64,000 nt of DNA from positions 53,302,401 to 53,366,400 of the forward strand of contig OX392527.1 of the NCBI GenBank assembly GCA_947623455.1. The letters are read 5' to 3'. Positions 1-9,764 of this stretch are shown here, one piece after another. The position numbers were made by a program, and so were the translations under genes. The notes below the pieces were generated by a model, which did not search any database, had not been told where the DNA came from, and saw only the letters and a program-made list of their open reading frames with translations. The stretch is from Mimachlamys varia (lineage: Eukaryota; Mollusca; Bivalvia; Pectinida; Pectinidae). Every line of letters begins with the position of its first letter. The first letter of the stretch is position 1.

Positions 1-210
1 CAGAGAAGTGTACCGTGGGTTTCCAAGCGTCAGAGAAGTGTACCGTGGGTTTCCAAGCGTCAGAGAAGTGTACCGTGAGTTTCCAAGCGTCAGAGAAGTG
101 TACCATGGGTTTCCAAGCGTCAGAGAAGTGTTCCGTCGGTTTCCAAGCGCCAGAGAAGTGTACCGTGGGTTTCCAAGCATCAGAGAAGTGTACCATGGGT
201 TTCCAACGAT
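1..210. repeat. 30-bp minisatellite, truncated by window start
   Basis: About seven head-to-tail copies of a 30-bp unit beginning CAGAGAAGTGTACCGTGGGT are visible, with a few point differences between copies. Because 30 is divisible by three the array stays open as a 10-residue repeat peptide, but nothing supports translation. A single detached copy sits at about 565-595. The array continues left of the window, so its full length is unknown. Confidence 0.9.
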
Positions 211-219
211 GTCTTAGTT

Positions 220-358
220 TAACCTTTATTACCATTGAGGGGGCAATTTTATCAAAAATTGATCTAACCCACCCCCCAACCCCCAAAGTGTTAAATTACC
301 CTAGTTTAGGTGCAAAACTAGCTGTTACAAATTATCAGGTCCCTGTGGTCCCCAGTGG
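220..358 (-). mobile_element. Right half of the hAT-like MITE family
   Basis: This segment matches the right arm of the complete element at 9372-9756: the run from ATTGAGGGGGCA through the C-rich stretch to TTATCAGGTCCCTGTG is shared. The left half is absent, so this is a truncated or rearranged copy. Confidence 0.6.
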
Positions 359-1008
359 CATTGAATCCACCTTCCCCTTATGCATCGTTTTCATTCTCTT
401 GTCCCATAGTAAAGATTGAACTCCGAGAAGCCACTTATTCGGAGAACTTTTTACGTACAACTCTTGTTAATATACTATAGCTCGGCCCTACGGACCGAAA
501 GTAGCCTGATGATAGAGGCAGTCCTCAATGAAACATGGACCTATAAATATATTACTGTGCAAACATCAGAGAAGTGTACCGTGGGTTTCCGACGATGATT
601 ACTGTGATGCTTCTAATATACCCTGCGACATTATTTGCGCAGCGTCAATTTTTATATCTTCATGGAATATATCCCATTGTTTTTAACTGTCAATATGCTA
701 CAATTATAGCTGTTATCCCAGGTTTTTTCCCCTAAAAATGTCGCATTGTAATTAAACCCGCTTTCCTCCTTTATAAACAGTACGGCGTTGTGACGACAGG
801 ACGTTGGCCCGTCTAGCGTGAGGGGGGGGACTAACCTTCACATAATGAAGACAGTGACAGTTACACAAGTTGTTTACGGTCACTGGCCGGCTCGAGCTCT
901 GGGGCGTTTACCTGGCTCGGTACAGATTATGTTACCGCCCTTGACCGGTGGCCCTGGTACCGAGAGAAGTATACAGGTATCTAATAATCACTCTTACAGC
1001 ACGTGAGG
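359..1008. other. Intergenic, no gene recognised
   Basis: Only short unrelated reading frames occur here. The one recognisable item is a solitary copy of the 30-bp unit at about 565-595. A stretch at about 880-960 (GGCTCGGTACAG... CTTGACCGGTGG) has weak similarity to 8990-9045, suggesting an old dispersed repeat. Confidence 0.5.
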
Positions 1009-1160
1009 GACACAGGGACCTGAGCATTTGTTACAGCTAGTTTAAGACCTAAACTGGGGTGTTTAGAGTAATTTTACACAATTTTTGTGTGTGGGGGGGG
1101 GGGGGGGTCAGATCAATTTTTGATAAAATGCCCCCTCAATGGTCATAAAGGCTACAGGAT
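1009..1160 (+). mobile_element. Left half of the hAT-like MITE family
   Basis: It begins CACAGGGACCTGAGCATTTG and follows the left arm of the complete copy at 9372 through the G-rich run and GATCAATTTTTGATAAAA to CTCAATGGTCATAAAGGC. The right arm is missing. Confidence 0.6.
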
Positions 1161-1405
1161 GAAAAGTTTTTGAGGTCGAAAAATCGACCCCAACTACATT
1201 CCTTTGCATCAAAAATCACATTTCTAGCTGAGGCACATCAAAATATATTTGAATATTAACACACCAATATATAAGCACGATTGTTTTTATAAATTTATTT
1301 ACCTGGTACACTTTTCTGGAGCCTCCATAGCCACAGTTAATCTCATTTGAGTAGTGGCACGGTACATAATATACACATTTTCGTAGTACACGATTTGAAA
1401 TTAAA

Positions 1406-1495
1406 CCAATCTGATTAAAATACAGATCCTCAATATTACTATCGTATACACACGATAGTAATTAATAGTGAGGATCTGTATTTTAATCAGATTGG
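1406..1495. repeat. Near-perfect 90-bp fold-back (MITE-like)
   Basis: CCAATCTGATTAAAATACAG is followed about 50 bp later by its exact reverse complement. The perfect arms are about 27 bp and continue imperfectly towards a loop near 1450. The same arm sequence recurs at 3980-4000, 62855 and 63157, so this is a dispersed terminal-inverted-repeat family. Confidence 0.85.
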
Positions 1496-1619
1496 AAATT
1501 GTACCGAACGAGTTTAATTTTCTTCTAAAATAATAAATTAAAGGGGTTTTACGCACCATGCAGACCCTTCTGCTTCTATATTAGTTTAGATATTTTGGAT
1601 TTCCACCTTTTGGCCCCTA

Positions 1620-1780
1620 GCATCACTGAAGACACAGTTGCTTGAGTTTCTGTCAGTAAATAATAGATATATTGTGTGAAATGAGCCATTACATTCTGTA
1701 ATGGGCCGCGGCTCAATATATAAACATTTTTTTTATATACTGACAGGAACTCGAGCAACTGTGCTGAAGAGTGCTAAGAG
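1620..1780. mobile_element. Inverted-repeat MITE with CACAGTTGCTTGAG arms
   Basis: The left arm GACACAGTTGCTTGAGTTTC is mirrored at about 1740-1765 by GGAACTCGAGCAACTGTG. A smaller stem (CATTACA...TGTAATGG) lies inside. The same arm recurs in the element at 6880-7078, which supports a mobile family. No coding capacity is seen. Confidence 0.65.
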
Positions 1781-3314
1781 GATGAAACAGCTGTATGGTG
1801 CAGTTTAATGATTTTTTTCGGCATACTGTATCTATTACTAAATTTTAAAGATGTAGCACATGTGTTTGTTACGTCATCTTTTATATCAAACTGTATCGCG
1901 TGTACACTCAACATTAAATCGGGATTATAGTAACTAGGGTTTGGTATTAGTGGCACTTACACCTGGACACGTCACTGCCCTTGACCTTTCCTTTGACTAT
2001 TGGTTAATTCAGGCTCAGTTTTGGCCTTGGGATAAGTTGTTGACAGATCAAATGACACTTGTTTAAGTTTGGTTCCGCTGTAGATTGTATTATACAGGGT
2101 CTCTGTAAAGGTTAGATGGCGGTCATGGACGATCCTCCGGGGCCGTCTACAAGGACTTTAAATAACAAACACGAATATTTAGCATGCCACACTTGTATGC
2201 CACAGAATCGACTCACTATGGTATATGTTTCCTATAGAATCACTATTTCGTGCCGACACACTGACGTCATGAAAGGTTAATCGTTAACAACCCTATTAGC
2301 AATGCTTACACTCGACATAATACTTTATAAAATAGCAGACACGTGGCTGATCTAAGAGCTGTAAGCACGTGTACAGCATGACGAAGTTGACCAGAAAAGT
2401 TTTGTAGAAGCACCATCAATATCGAAAGGACACATTCGCACCGGCGTGCAGACACCTACATGTTTTAAGATGACATACTAGTACACTAGTAGCCTCATTT
2501 TGTGGTTACGTCAAATAATGATACCGATCGATGCTCTTTAAAAATAAATAGCACCTTCACAGAAGATGTATGTAAGGCGCTCTGTCTGTCTGGCTGTGAA
2601 AAATAAATAATTATATATATATGTCAACGAAAGTATCAAGTTTTTTTTTACTTTTTTTTTTACTTTTAACAAAAAAACAATGAAAATTAGAGCCAAATTT
2701 CAGCTTGATACGTGATCGACTATCAGACACTGAAGACAGTTTCAGTGTCTGGTAGTCATTTTTATGAAAAACCGCTTGACGAATCAAATTGGCGGCCCCG
2801 TACATATATAGAAACCCCAGCAGCTGTGGTGTGACAGACAAGGGGAGTTACATTATCTATTTGACCTGTATCAGACTCGCCACTGTTAGGTCACCCTTCG
2901 GTCATTGAGCACGACACGGACCTCGGGCGAGGAATGTCCAGATCTCAGGTCAAATATGACCAGTCAGTGTATATGTTATTTTTATAAAAGTGTGAGGAAA
3001 GAGAACACACCGCGAAAGAGGAGTTCAGCTTTTATAAAATTCGCGTGGATGCAATTAGTCTAACCACGGACTTAGATAGCAGGCCTCTAATCTAATTCCG
3101 TAGTCTAACGCATACGACGAGCTTATCCCTGTAAGGCAACAAACAATTGAGAATCATTATTTGATTCTTTATTTACCAAAAGCGTTTAGGTACATACACA
3201 TTAATAACGGACATGAGGGTGACCTCAACGTATACATATAAAATACTGGATCCTTTATTTAGGTACACATGGAAACATATAATAACCGACGGGACGGTGA
3301 CATTGACGTATACA
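1781..3314. other. Intergenic, no gene recognised
   Basis: AT-rich sequence with no conserved exon on either strand. It holds a small hairpin at about 2725-2755 (ACACTGAAGACAGTTTCAGTGT) and T-rich runs at 2641-2670. Confidence 0.5.
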
Positions 3315-3470
3315 TATTTAAGGATTAACTTTCTAATTTGTTTAGGTTATCGGGGGATAACTACAATGGAAAACGGGTAAATTCAATAACCGGCAAATGT
3401 ATAATTTACCCGTTTTCCATTGTAGCTATCCCCCGATAACCTAATCAAAATAGAAAGTTTATCCTTATAT
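3315..3470. repeat. Long inverted repeat, MITE-like
   Basis: GGTTATCGGGGGATAACTAC, AATGGAAAACGGGTAAATT on the left is mirrored by AATTTACCCGTTTTCCATT, GTAGCTATCCCCCGATAACC on the right, with about 20 bp of loop. The arms are roughly 65 bp with few mismatches, and continue outward to AAGGATTAACTTTCTA / TAGAAAGTTTATCCTT. Confidence 0.85.
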
Positions 3471-3589
3471 TTACAGCATCTTTCTATGAAATGTTCGTAA
3501 CTATTTTGTTCATAATAGTCCAATCTTCGGACACACATTTCATTTCAAAACAAATAAACGGGAGAATGGTTCAATAAATGTAACAGCAT

Positions 3590-3725
3590 GAAATTTACAA
3601 GCTCCGCCCATGTTTATTGTTGGTTACGTCACACAATTGTGTTTCAAGCTGTAGGATTTGCATAGCTCCGCCCACATGTATTGTTGTCGACGTCATAGAA
3701 ATTTGTCACGTGTTTGAGTACAGTT
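3590..3725 (+). repeat. Two diverged copies of a short direct repeat
   Basis: AGCTCCGCCCATGTTTATTG at about 3600 recurs as AGCTCCGCCCACATGTATTG at about 3665, each followed by a TTACGTCA/CGACGTCA motif. It is a two-copy tandem repeat of about 65 bp. The CRE-like motifs are suggestive, but no promoter is supported. Confidence 0.5.
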
Positions 3726-3795
3726 ATGCGGTGATAACGCTAGTCTGTTGAGCATTGGTTATCGAGTAAATGTCAGTGTAGACTGTAAATATATA

Positions 3796-3923
3796 GAGAA
3801 TATTACATGGCCATTTCCATATCAGGCCTTGTGTCAACCCGAGATTCCAATATCGGCCCAAGGGTCAATATTGGGTTGAGGGTTGATACAAGGCCTGATG
3901 TGGAAATGACCATGTCATATTCT
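3796..3923. repeat. Imperfect inverted repeat, 128 bp
   Basis: AGAATATTACATGGCCATTT and TATCAGGCCTTGTGTCAACC on the left pair with GGTTGATACAAGGCCTGAT and AATGACCATGTCATATTCT on the right. It is a short non-coding fold-back of MITE type. Confidence 0.75.
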
Positions 3924-4480
3924 ATTTATTATATACTTTGACTTGTTCCACGGTTCACGATGATCTGTTTTTGATGATGTGTATTTTAATCAGATTGTCT
4001 CTGACAGAAACAGATTGCGAACAAACAACACTATTACTGAGATATCATACAGAGTATCATTGTTCATTTCTGATATAAAAGAAGTGTGTTACTCTCATAC
4101 CTCGCCATGTTGGATAGAGTTTGTTCATGTAAGAAAGCTATGTAAGAAAAATCTATCTTACATAGCGTAACACGCGACGTGACGTCACAATGGCTCAACA
4201 ATGACGTGACATCATGAATACGGTAAACTCTGATGCCGGAAAGAGAAAACGCCGGCGTGATGAAATTAAAACCTTTCACAAAAATTTAACCATAAACACC
4301 TGACAGGCGAGATTAATTTTTCTGTGCAAACTTTGTTTGCAAATATAGGGTATGTTTAATCTCGCTGTCTAATTCGTTTCCGTTAAAAAAAAAGCTCAAG
4401 GAAAGAGTTTTTCAAAATGGCAGCCAGTCAAAAGCGATTTTCATGGTTTTTGAGCTTATTCAGTTAGTTGATATGAGAGA

Positions 4481-4646
4481 AAAAGACTCTTTCATGACCA
4501 AAGGTGTAATTAAGATAGAGAAATTCCACCCGAGGGGTTTTCAAATTTGACAAAACCCTCGGCAAAGCTTCGGGTTTTACAAAATTTGAAAACCCCTAGG
4601 ATGAAATTTCCCTATCTTACATCCCTATTCATGAAATAGTCTTTTT
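4481..4646. repeat. Imperfect inverted repeat, ~165 bp
   Basis: AAAAGACTCTTTCATGA on the left pairs with TCATGAAATAGTCTTTTT on the right. Inside, AAGATAGAGAAATTCCACCC and GAGGGGTTTTCAAATTTGA pair with the complementary segments at 4583-4620. Structure and length fit a non-autonomous DNA transposon. Confidence 0.75.
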
Positions 4647-4945
4647 CACACTGGAGACTCAGAGTACCGGTTCACAGTCGGCATCTGGGCTATAGGTATT
4701 GCAACACTGTTGTTGCCATTTTCAAACAGATTTGCTGAAATTTGGTCGTGAAAGACTAGGAAGTCGGCCACTGCGTCACAGCGCCTACAAGTATTTATAC
4801 ACGTATTACCTCCGGCCCTGACACCAGATTGTACCGGTATGCATTATGCGCAGCTGTTTTATAGGGGATAAAGACATGTCATGCCAAAAGGCTGATATAT
4901 ATAGATCTCGTCCTCGATATTTCCGGTGTTACGTTCGCGCCGATC

Positions 4946-5184
4946 CACAGGGACCTGAAAATTGTTACAGCTAGTTTTGGACATAAACTAGGGTGTTTAG
5001 AGCAATTTTACACTTTTGAAGGGTTTAGATCAATTTTCGATAAAAATTAATTCCCCCTCGATAGAAGCCTTTATGACCATTGAGGGGACATTTTTATCGA
5101 AAATTGATCCGACCCCCACCCCCACCCCCAAATGTAAACTTACTCTAAACACCCTAGTTAAGGTCCAAAAGTAGCTAGTCCGTG
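4946..5184 (+). mobile_element. hAT-like MITE copy, internally deleted
   Basis: It starts CACAGGGACCTGAAAATTG and ends near AGGTCCAAAAGTAGCTAGTC, so both arms of the family are present but the middle of the 385-bp form is missing. The right end has drifted: the expected CCTGTG is replaced by CCGTG. Confidence 0.7.
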
Positions 5185-5419
5185 TACTATATGAACTTGT
5201 TTATGATGTAATGTCGATTGATATCACATCACCTGCTTGTCGTTTGATCTACATTTTGTATGGTAATAAATTTAGACGAACAATAAATTAATGTATTTAA
5301 TAAGGTTGGATAATAAAACGTGCTTGATTAGATGACAGGATTATACCACTGTACGTACATATAATGGGACCGAAAAGTCTTACGCACTTATTAAATTCAA
5401 GTTAACATGTGCTAAACAC

Positions 5420-5690
5420 CGGGGTCTGGAAAATCTTGGATGGTCGGGGTGCAGTGAATAGCGCATTTGCCTTTCATCAAGGCGGCCGGGCTTCGATTGA
5501 TTCCCCGATCTGGCATGAGAAGGTATGAGGTCACCTGCCCAACCACGTGGGTTTTCTCCGGGCACTCCGGTTTCCCCCAACAATAAGACCCACTCAAACG
5601 CTAACATTCGGGCCAACAAGAGTGATTAATATAAGTTGGATAACTTGTTTCATAATTGTTGTAATATAAGTAAAGTTTGTAGATTAAAAG
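5420..5690 (+). mobile_element. tRNA-derived SINE copy
   Basis: The head (about 5440-5510) resembles a tRNA-like Pol III promoter: GGGGTGCAGTGAATAGCGCA as an A-box-like region and GGGCTTCGATTGATTCCC as a degenerate B box. The body has the conserved GGGTTTTCTCCGGGCACTCC segment and an AT-rich tail GTGATTAATATAAGTTGGAT. The same body recurs at 6142-6306 and 7868-7999. This layout is that of widespread molluscan tRNA-SINEs; the exact family name needs a repeat-library search. Confidence 0.7.
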
Positions 5691-6140
5691 TTTTCTACAC
5701 GTACTGATAAATATAAAGTTTATGTTCACCTGTGGTACATACAGGGCCAGAGAAGTCTTATATACTTACTTACAAATATAATAAGATTTTTCTAGCTTGC
5801 ATATGAAGCTTAACACCCCCTCCTTCTTCATTATCTCCCCAGAGGTCTTGGCACAATTTTCAACAAATGAATAACATCACGAGATTGCGGCAAAAATATT
5901 CTATAAATAGTTAAAGTGACATTGACGTGAATCACACGTGTTAGGGGTACTCGTTCTCGTACAAAAACATGACATTTCATCAATTTTTTTTTCGTAAAGT
6001 TACTTGAACGATGTATAATTAAAATAATAAAATAAATATCAACGATGACTCTTGACCTTTCTACCATGAAACAAGATCTCTTCCGACACATGGAATTAAT
6101 AATCCAACTGGAAAAAATACCAAAATCTTAGAATATATCT
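5691..6140. other. Intergenic, no gene recognised
   Basis: AT-rich DNA with short non-conserved reading frames on both strands. I see no splice-consistent exon and no repeat family beyond the flanking SINEs. Confidence 0.4.
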
Positions 6141-6141
6141 C

Positions 6142-6306
6142 TTGTTGGCCCGGATGTTAGCGCGCGAGGGGTCTTATTTTGGGGGGAAACCGGAGTACCC
6201 GGAGAAAACCCATGTGGTCGGGCAGGTGACCCCATACCTTTTCACGTCCGGTCGGGAAATCGAACCCACAATAAGACCATTCGCGCGCTAACATCCGGGC
6301 CAACAA
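6142..6306. mobile_element. SINE body and tail in head-to-head fold-back
   Basis: The left part (TTGTTGGCCCGGATGTTAGC...) is the SINE tail and body in reverse orientation. The right part (CACAATAAGACCATTCGCGC...GGGCCAACAA) is the same tail in forward orientation. The two arms of about 37 bp can pair, so the locus is a rearranged, palindromic SINE remnant. Confidence 0.65.
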
Positions 6307-6875
6307 AAGTGATAATATAAGTTAGATAACGTATTTCATATTTTTTGTATAATGGATAAAGTTTATTTATCTAAATATGAACTGAAGAAATTTTCTCATT
6401 TAAACCGTGTAAGAAAATATAAAGCATTTGATTTAAAAAAAAAACACATGGATATGTTTCAGTTTAAGTTTCATCTTTATATAAACTTTGTGAAAATGCG
6501 TCTGGAAATTGCGTCGAAGAGTAAAAATTACCTATGATCTTGAAAGTATCTATGTGGACATTGACGCCCACGGACGACGAGCGGATGAAAGACGTTACGC
6601 TGTCCACTAAGGACGATCACAGGCAGTTTGCACAAGTTGTTTACTACCGTCATGTCACTGAACGGCTGTAGCGGACATCAACCCCTGCTCATAGCCGTAG
6701 TTTACCCTGCTCTATCCTAAACTGACTAATGAGTTGGATTTTGTACTTATGAAATGAAGTCCACAATATGTTCGTCTAAACTTAATGAGTTAAGGGCTTA
6801 TGGTATTTTAGAGTTGTAACTAAGGATACGATTTTCATAAAGATTCAGCAAATCCCTCATCTTGAAACTCCTTTA
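6307..6875. other. Intergenic, no gene recognised
   Basis: The open frame at 6352-6537 is lysine- and phenylalanine-rich from AT-rich composition and shows no recognisable domain. The stretch at 6560-6690 shares short blocks with 780-960 (ACAAGTTGTTTAC), probably an old dispersed repeat. Confidence 0.4.
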
Positions 6876-6879
6876 TGCT

Positions 6880-7078
6880 AGTCCGAAGGGTTCTGACTCT
6901 CACTCACTCAATATGTGGACGGCTGGTGGGTCAGACCACAGTTGCAGCCAGTAATTAATGTATATGCAGCTGCCCATTACAAAATCCATAATGGGCGGCT
7001 AATTATATATTATAGTTTTTATTTACTTACAGAAACTCAAGCAACTGTGGTCAGAGTCAGAACCCTTCGGACTACTGT
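6880..7078. mobile_element. Inverted-repeat MITE related to 1620-1780
   Basis: AGTCCGAAGGGTTCTGACTCT at the left is the reverse complement of AGAGTCAGAACCCTTCGGACT at the right. Just inside the right arm lies the CAGAAACTCAAGCAACTGTG motif shared with the element at 1620-1780. Confidence 0.65.
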
Positions 7079-7865
7079 ATGTGACAATGATCCGTCATTT
7101 CATGCCAGTATCAATATTATACTTCGTGTTTTATCAGTCATAAGATTAACAAACAAAAAATTGAAAGTAATTAAAGTGGACAGTTACATATCTCCCCTTC
7201 GGCCGTCTTTTCCCCTTTGGTCGTTCTTTTCCCCTTCTCGCCCCTGTCTAATTTCCAACATATCAAATCCACAAACAAGTCCTCTCAAACAGTATTTTTT
7301 CAGTGTTTGATAGTCGATTTTTTGTGAAATTTGGTAATTATTTTCATTATGGTTTTAGATAATTGATAGAATGAAAAGAAATTTGGAAAATTTAGTTTAT
7401 ATATATTTTATTTATTTATTTATTTTTTTAATTTCGTTATATTCTATAGATAATATATAGAGATGGTTATTCTCCTGGACAGGCGTGGAGGCTTCGGATA
7501 TTTATACTTTGTTTGCATTTCCAAATAAGAAAAGCGTATAATTACGGGGATTTGTGTCCACGTTGCAATGGCACCATGCCAAGTGGCCTTAACTCTGACC
7601 AATTGCTGTGCTGCTCTGCACCCGTAATTAGACACGTGACACTGAGTTAATTTCAAGGTCATGATATACATAATGTACCTGTATAATCGATTCGGTTAAG
7701 ACGTAAAGAGTATGTCATGTCTAGGTTGTTTGTGATGTTCTTTGTCTATTTATAGTCTGGCATCATTACTTATTAGACATGGAGTATTTAGCTGTACATT
7801 CTCTATATAAACTTTATTTATTTTACAACAATTATGAAACAAGTTATACAACTTATATTAATCAC
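7079..7865. other. Intergenic, no gene recognised
   Basis: Includes an AT-rich stretch at 7390-7460 (TTTATTTATTTATTTATTTT). No conserved coding exon was found on either strand. Confidence 0.4.
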
Positions 7866-7867
7866 TC

Positions 7868-7999
7868 TTGTTGGCCCGGATGTTAGCGCGCGAGGGGTCT
7901 TATTGTGGGAGGAAACCGGAGTACCCGGAGAAAACCCACGTGGTCGGGCAGGTGACCCCATACCTTTTCACGTCATGGGGTCACCTGCCCGACCACGTA
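7868..7999. mobile_element. SINE fragment with perfect 24-bp palindrome arms
   Basis: A reverse-oriented SINE body (from TTGTTGGCCCGGATGTTAGC) runs to 7960 and then, after a 15-bp loop, reverses: CACGTGGTCGGGCAGGTGAC at about 7937-7960 is mirrored by GTCACCTGCCCGACCACGT at 7976-7999. It is the same type of fold-back as at 6142-6306. Confidence 0.65.
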
Positions 8000-9371
8000 C
8001 GTACCAGCTGTACATTCTCTATATAGTATATATAGTTCTACTTGCCAACCGGTTAAATACAATGTCCGTGTGAAATACATGTCGGTCACGAATTTCTTTG
8101 TGTTATTGTGAGTAACATTCATCAAGTACACATGAAGAGACTGGAATTGATAAAGTAAAAAACAAATCACGAACATTATTTTAAAATTCATCTACTTTAT
8201 AAAAAATCTTGGTAAATATTGTCACAAAAAGGAGATATTATGCAATTTAATTTGTTGAGTGAGTAAACGAACAAATATGCGGTTCGCTAGTAAATATAAA
8301 CAAAAACAAATATCTGTTAGTAAACATGCACTGCCTGTATGATAAACACGGTATTCGTAATATAATAGAACACCGAGCACTGCCGAAGGCTAGGACGATA
8401 TATTTATAGCTCACGTTTACGGCCTTGTGTACGAGTGTGTTTAGGAGTCACGCCACTACAACATTACAGTAGTAAATATTGTTGTTGTCATTTGTTTGTT
8501 GCTAGCTCCTGATTACAAATTAATGGATTTTGAATTATTTTATGTAAGTTTTATTTTTAATTTCAAAACATTTTATCATTGATAAACAATAAAACACCAA
8601 CAACCAGTATTTCAAAGAAATAGATAATATACATAATGTATCAATAAAAAGATTACACCACAAACTGAGACTATATAAGTATTTTCCAGCATTAAACCGG
8701 TATCCTTTATATATACATTGACAATGTAGATGGAGTAGGAATTAGCAGTATAATGTTCAATTGAAGATCCAATTCTCACTCACTCTCATACCATAGTTAT
8801 TAAGTTTTATTTGCTTTAGTGTTGAGACGTTAATCCCCCCCCCCCCCCAAAAAAACACAGAAAAAACATGCTTGGCAATTATCATTTAAGACAGATGTAT
8901 TGCACATACAATATAACATAAGCTCCTCGCCCCTCTTATATCTGGATAAGGTCGATCAACTGTGCGTGGTAATATACCGTTGGACGACTACCGGACATTC
9001 ACCCAGCTAATATGGTATCCTGGTCTTGACCGGTGGTATATATGTCAAATAATAATACGCTACTTATAATTATATTCCACAATATGTTTGTGAATTTAGA
9101 ACTTTAACTATTTTTGTAAAATTATGTACATTATTTGCTACCTGACGGGGAGGCATTGCGGCCCCAACATGCAAGGGTGTGTGTGGGATATAGCCTTTGT
9201 ACTTAAGATATTATCAAAAATTCTTCTTCTTTTTATGGAAATAAATTATTGAAAATTCCACTGTGTGACTCCTTTGGGGAAGGGGCTCCTGCTAAAAATG
9301 GGTAATGCCCCCCCCCCCCATGTCAGGGTGTTATTAAAAACGGCGAGATACTTTTGACAGGCGCCGTGTTA
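8000..9371. other. Intergenic, no gene recognised
   Basis: AT-rich intergenic DNA with homopolymer C runs near 8835 and 9309. No conserved exons. The tract at about 8990-9045 has weak similarity to 895-960. Confidence 0.4.
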
Positions 9372-9756
9372 CACAGGGACCTGATAATTTGTTACAGCTA
9401 GTTTTGGACCTAAAATAGAGTGCTTAGCGTAATTTTACAAATTTGGGGGGTTTAAAAGATCAATTTTCGATAAAAAATGCCCCCTCAGTAGTCATAAAAG
9501 CTAAAGGGTGGAAAGCTTTCTAGATCGAAAAATAGACCCCACTTACCTTTCTTGCATCAAAAATCACATTTCTAGTTGAGGTACGAAAAAACGCTTGGTA
9601 CCGTTGGAAAGATGGCTAATTTTTACTTTAGCTTTTATGACTACTGAGGGGGCATTTTTATCGAAAATTGATCTTAATCCCCCAAATGTGTAAAATTACG
9701 CTAAACACCCTATTTTAGGTCCAAAACTAGCTGTAACAAATTATCAGGTCCCTGTG
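9372..9756 (+). mobile_element. Complete hAT-like MITE, 385 bp, 8-bp target duplication
   Basis: Both ends read CACAGGGACCTGATAATTTG / CAAATTATCAGGTCCCTGTG as terminal inverted repeats, with extended homology between the arms of about 150 bp. The element is flanked on both sides by the perfect 8-bp direct repeat CCGTGTTA (9364-9371 and 9757-9764). An 8-bp duplication and a CAGGG-type end are characteristic of the hAT superfamily. It has no transposase, so it is non-autonomous. Partial family members lie at 220, 1009 and 4946. Confidence 0.88.
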
Positions 9757-9764
9757 CCGTGTTA

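Noticed and set aside
15..419. 134-codon frame over the first repeat
   Set aside because: Starts at GTG in a 30-bp minisatellite and runs into a MITE fragment; no conserved domain.
5440..5515. tRNA gene
   Set aside because: A/B-box-like words are present, but no cloverleaf with a 7-bp acceptor stem could be drawn, and the body and tail identify a SINE.
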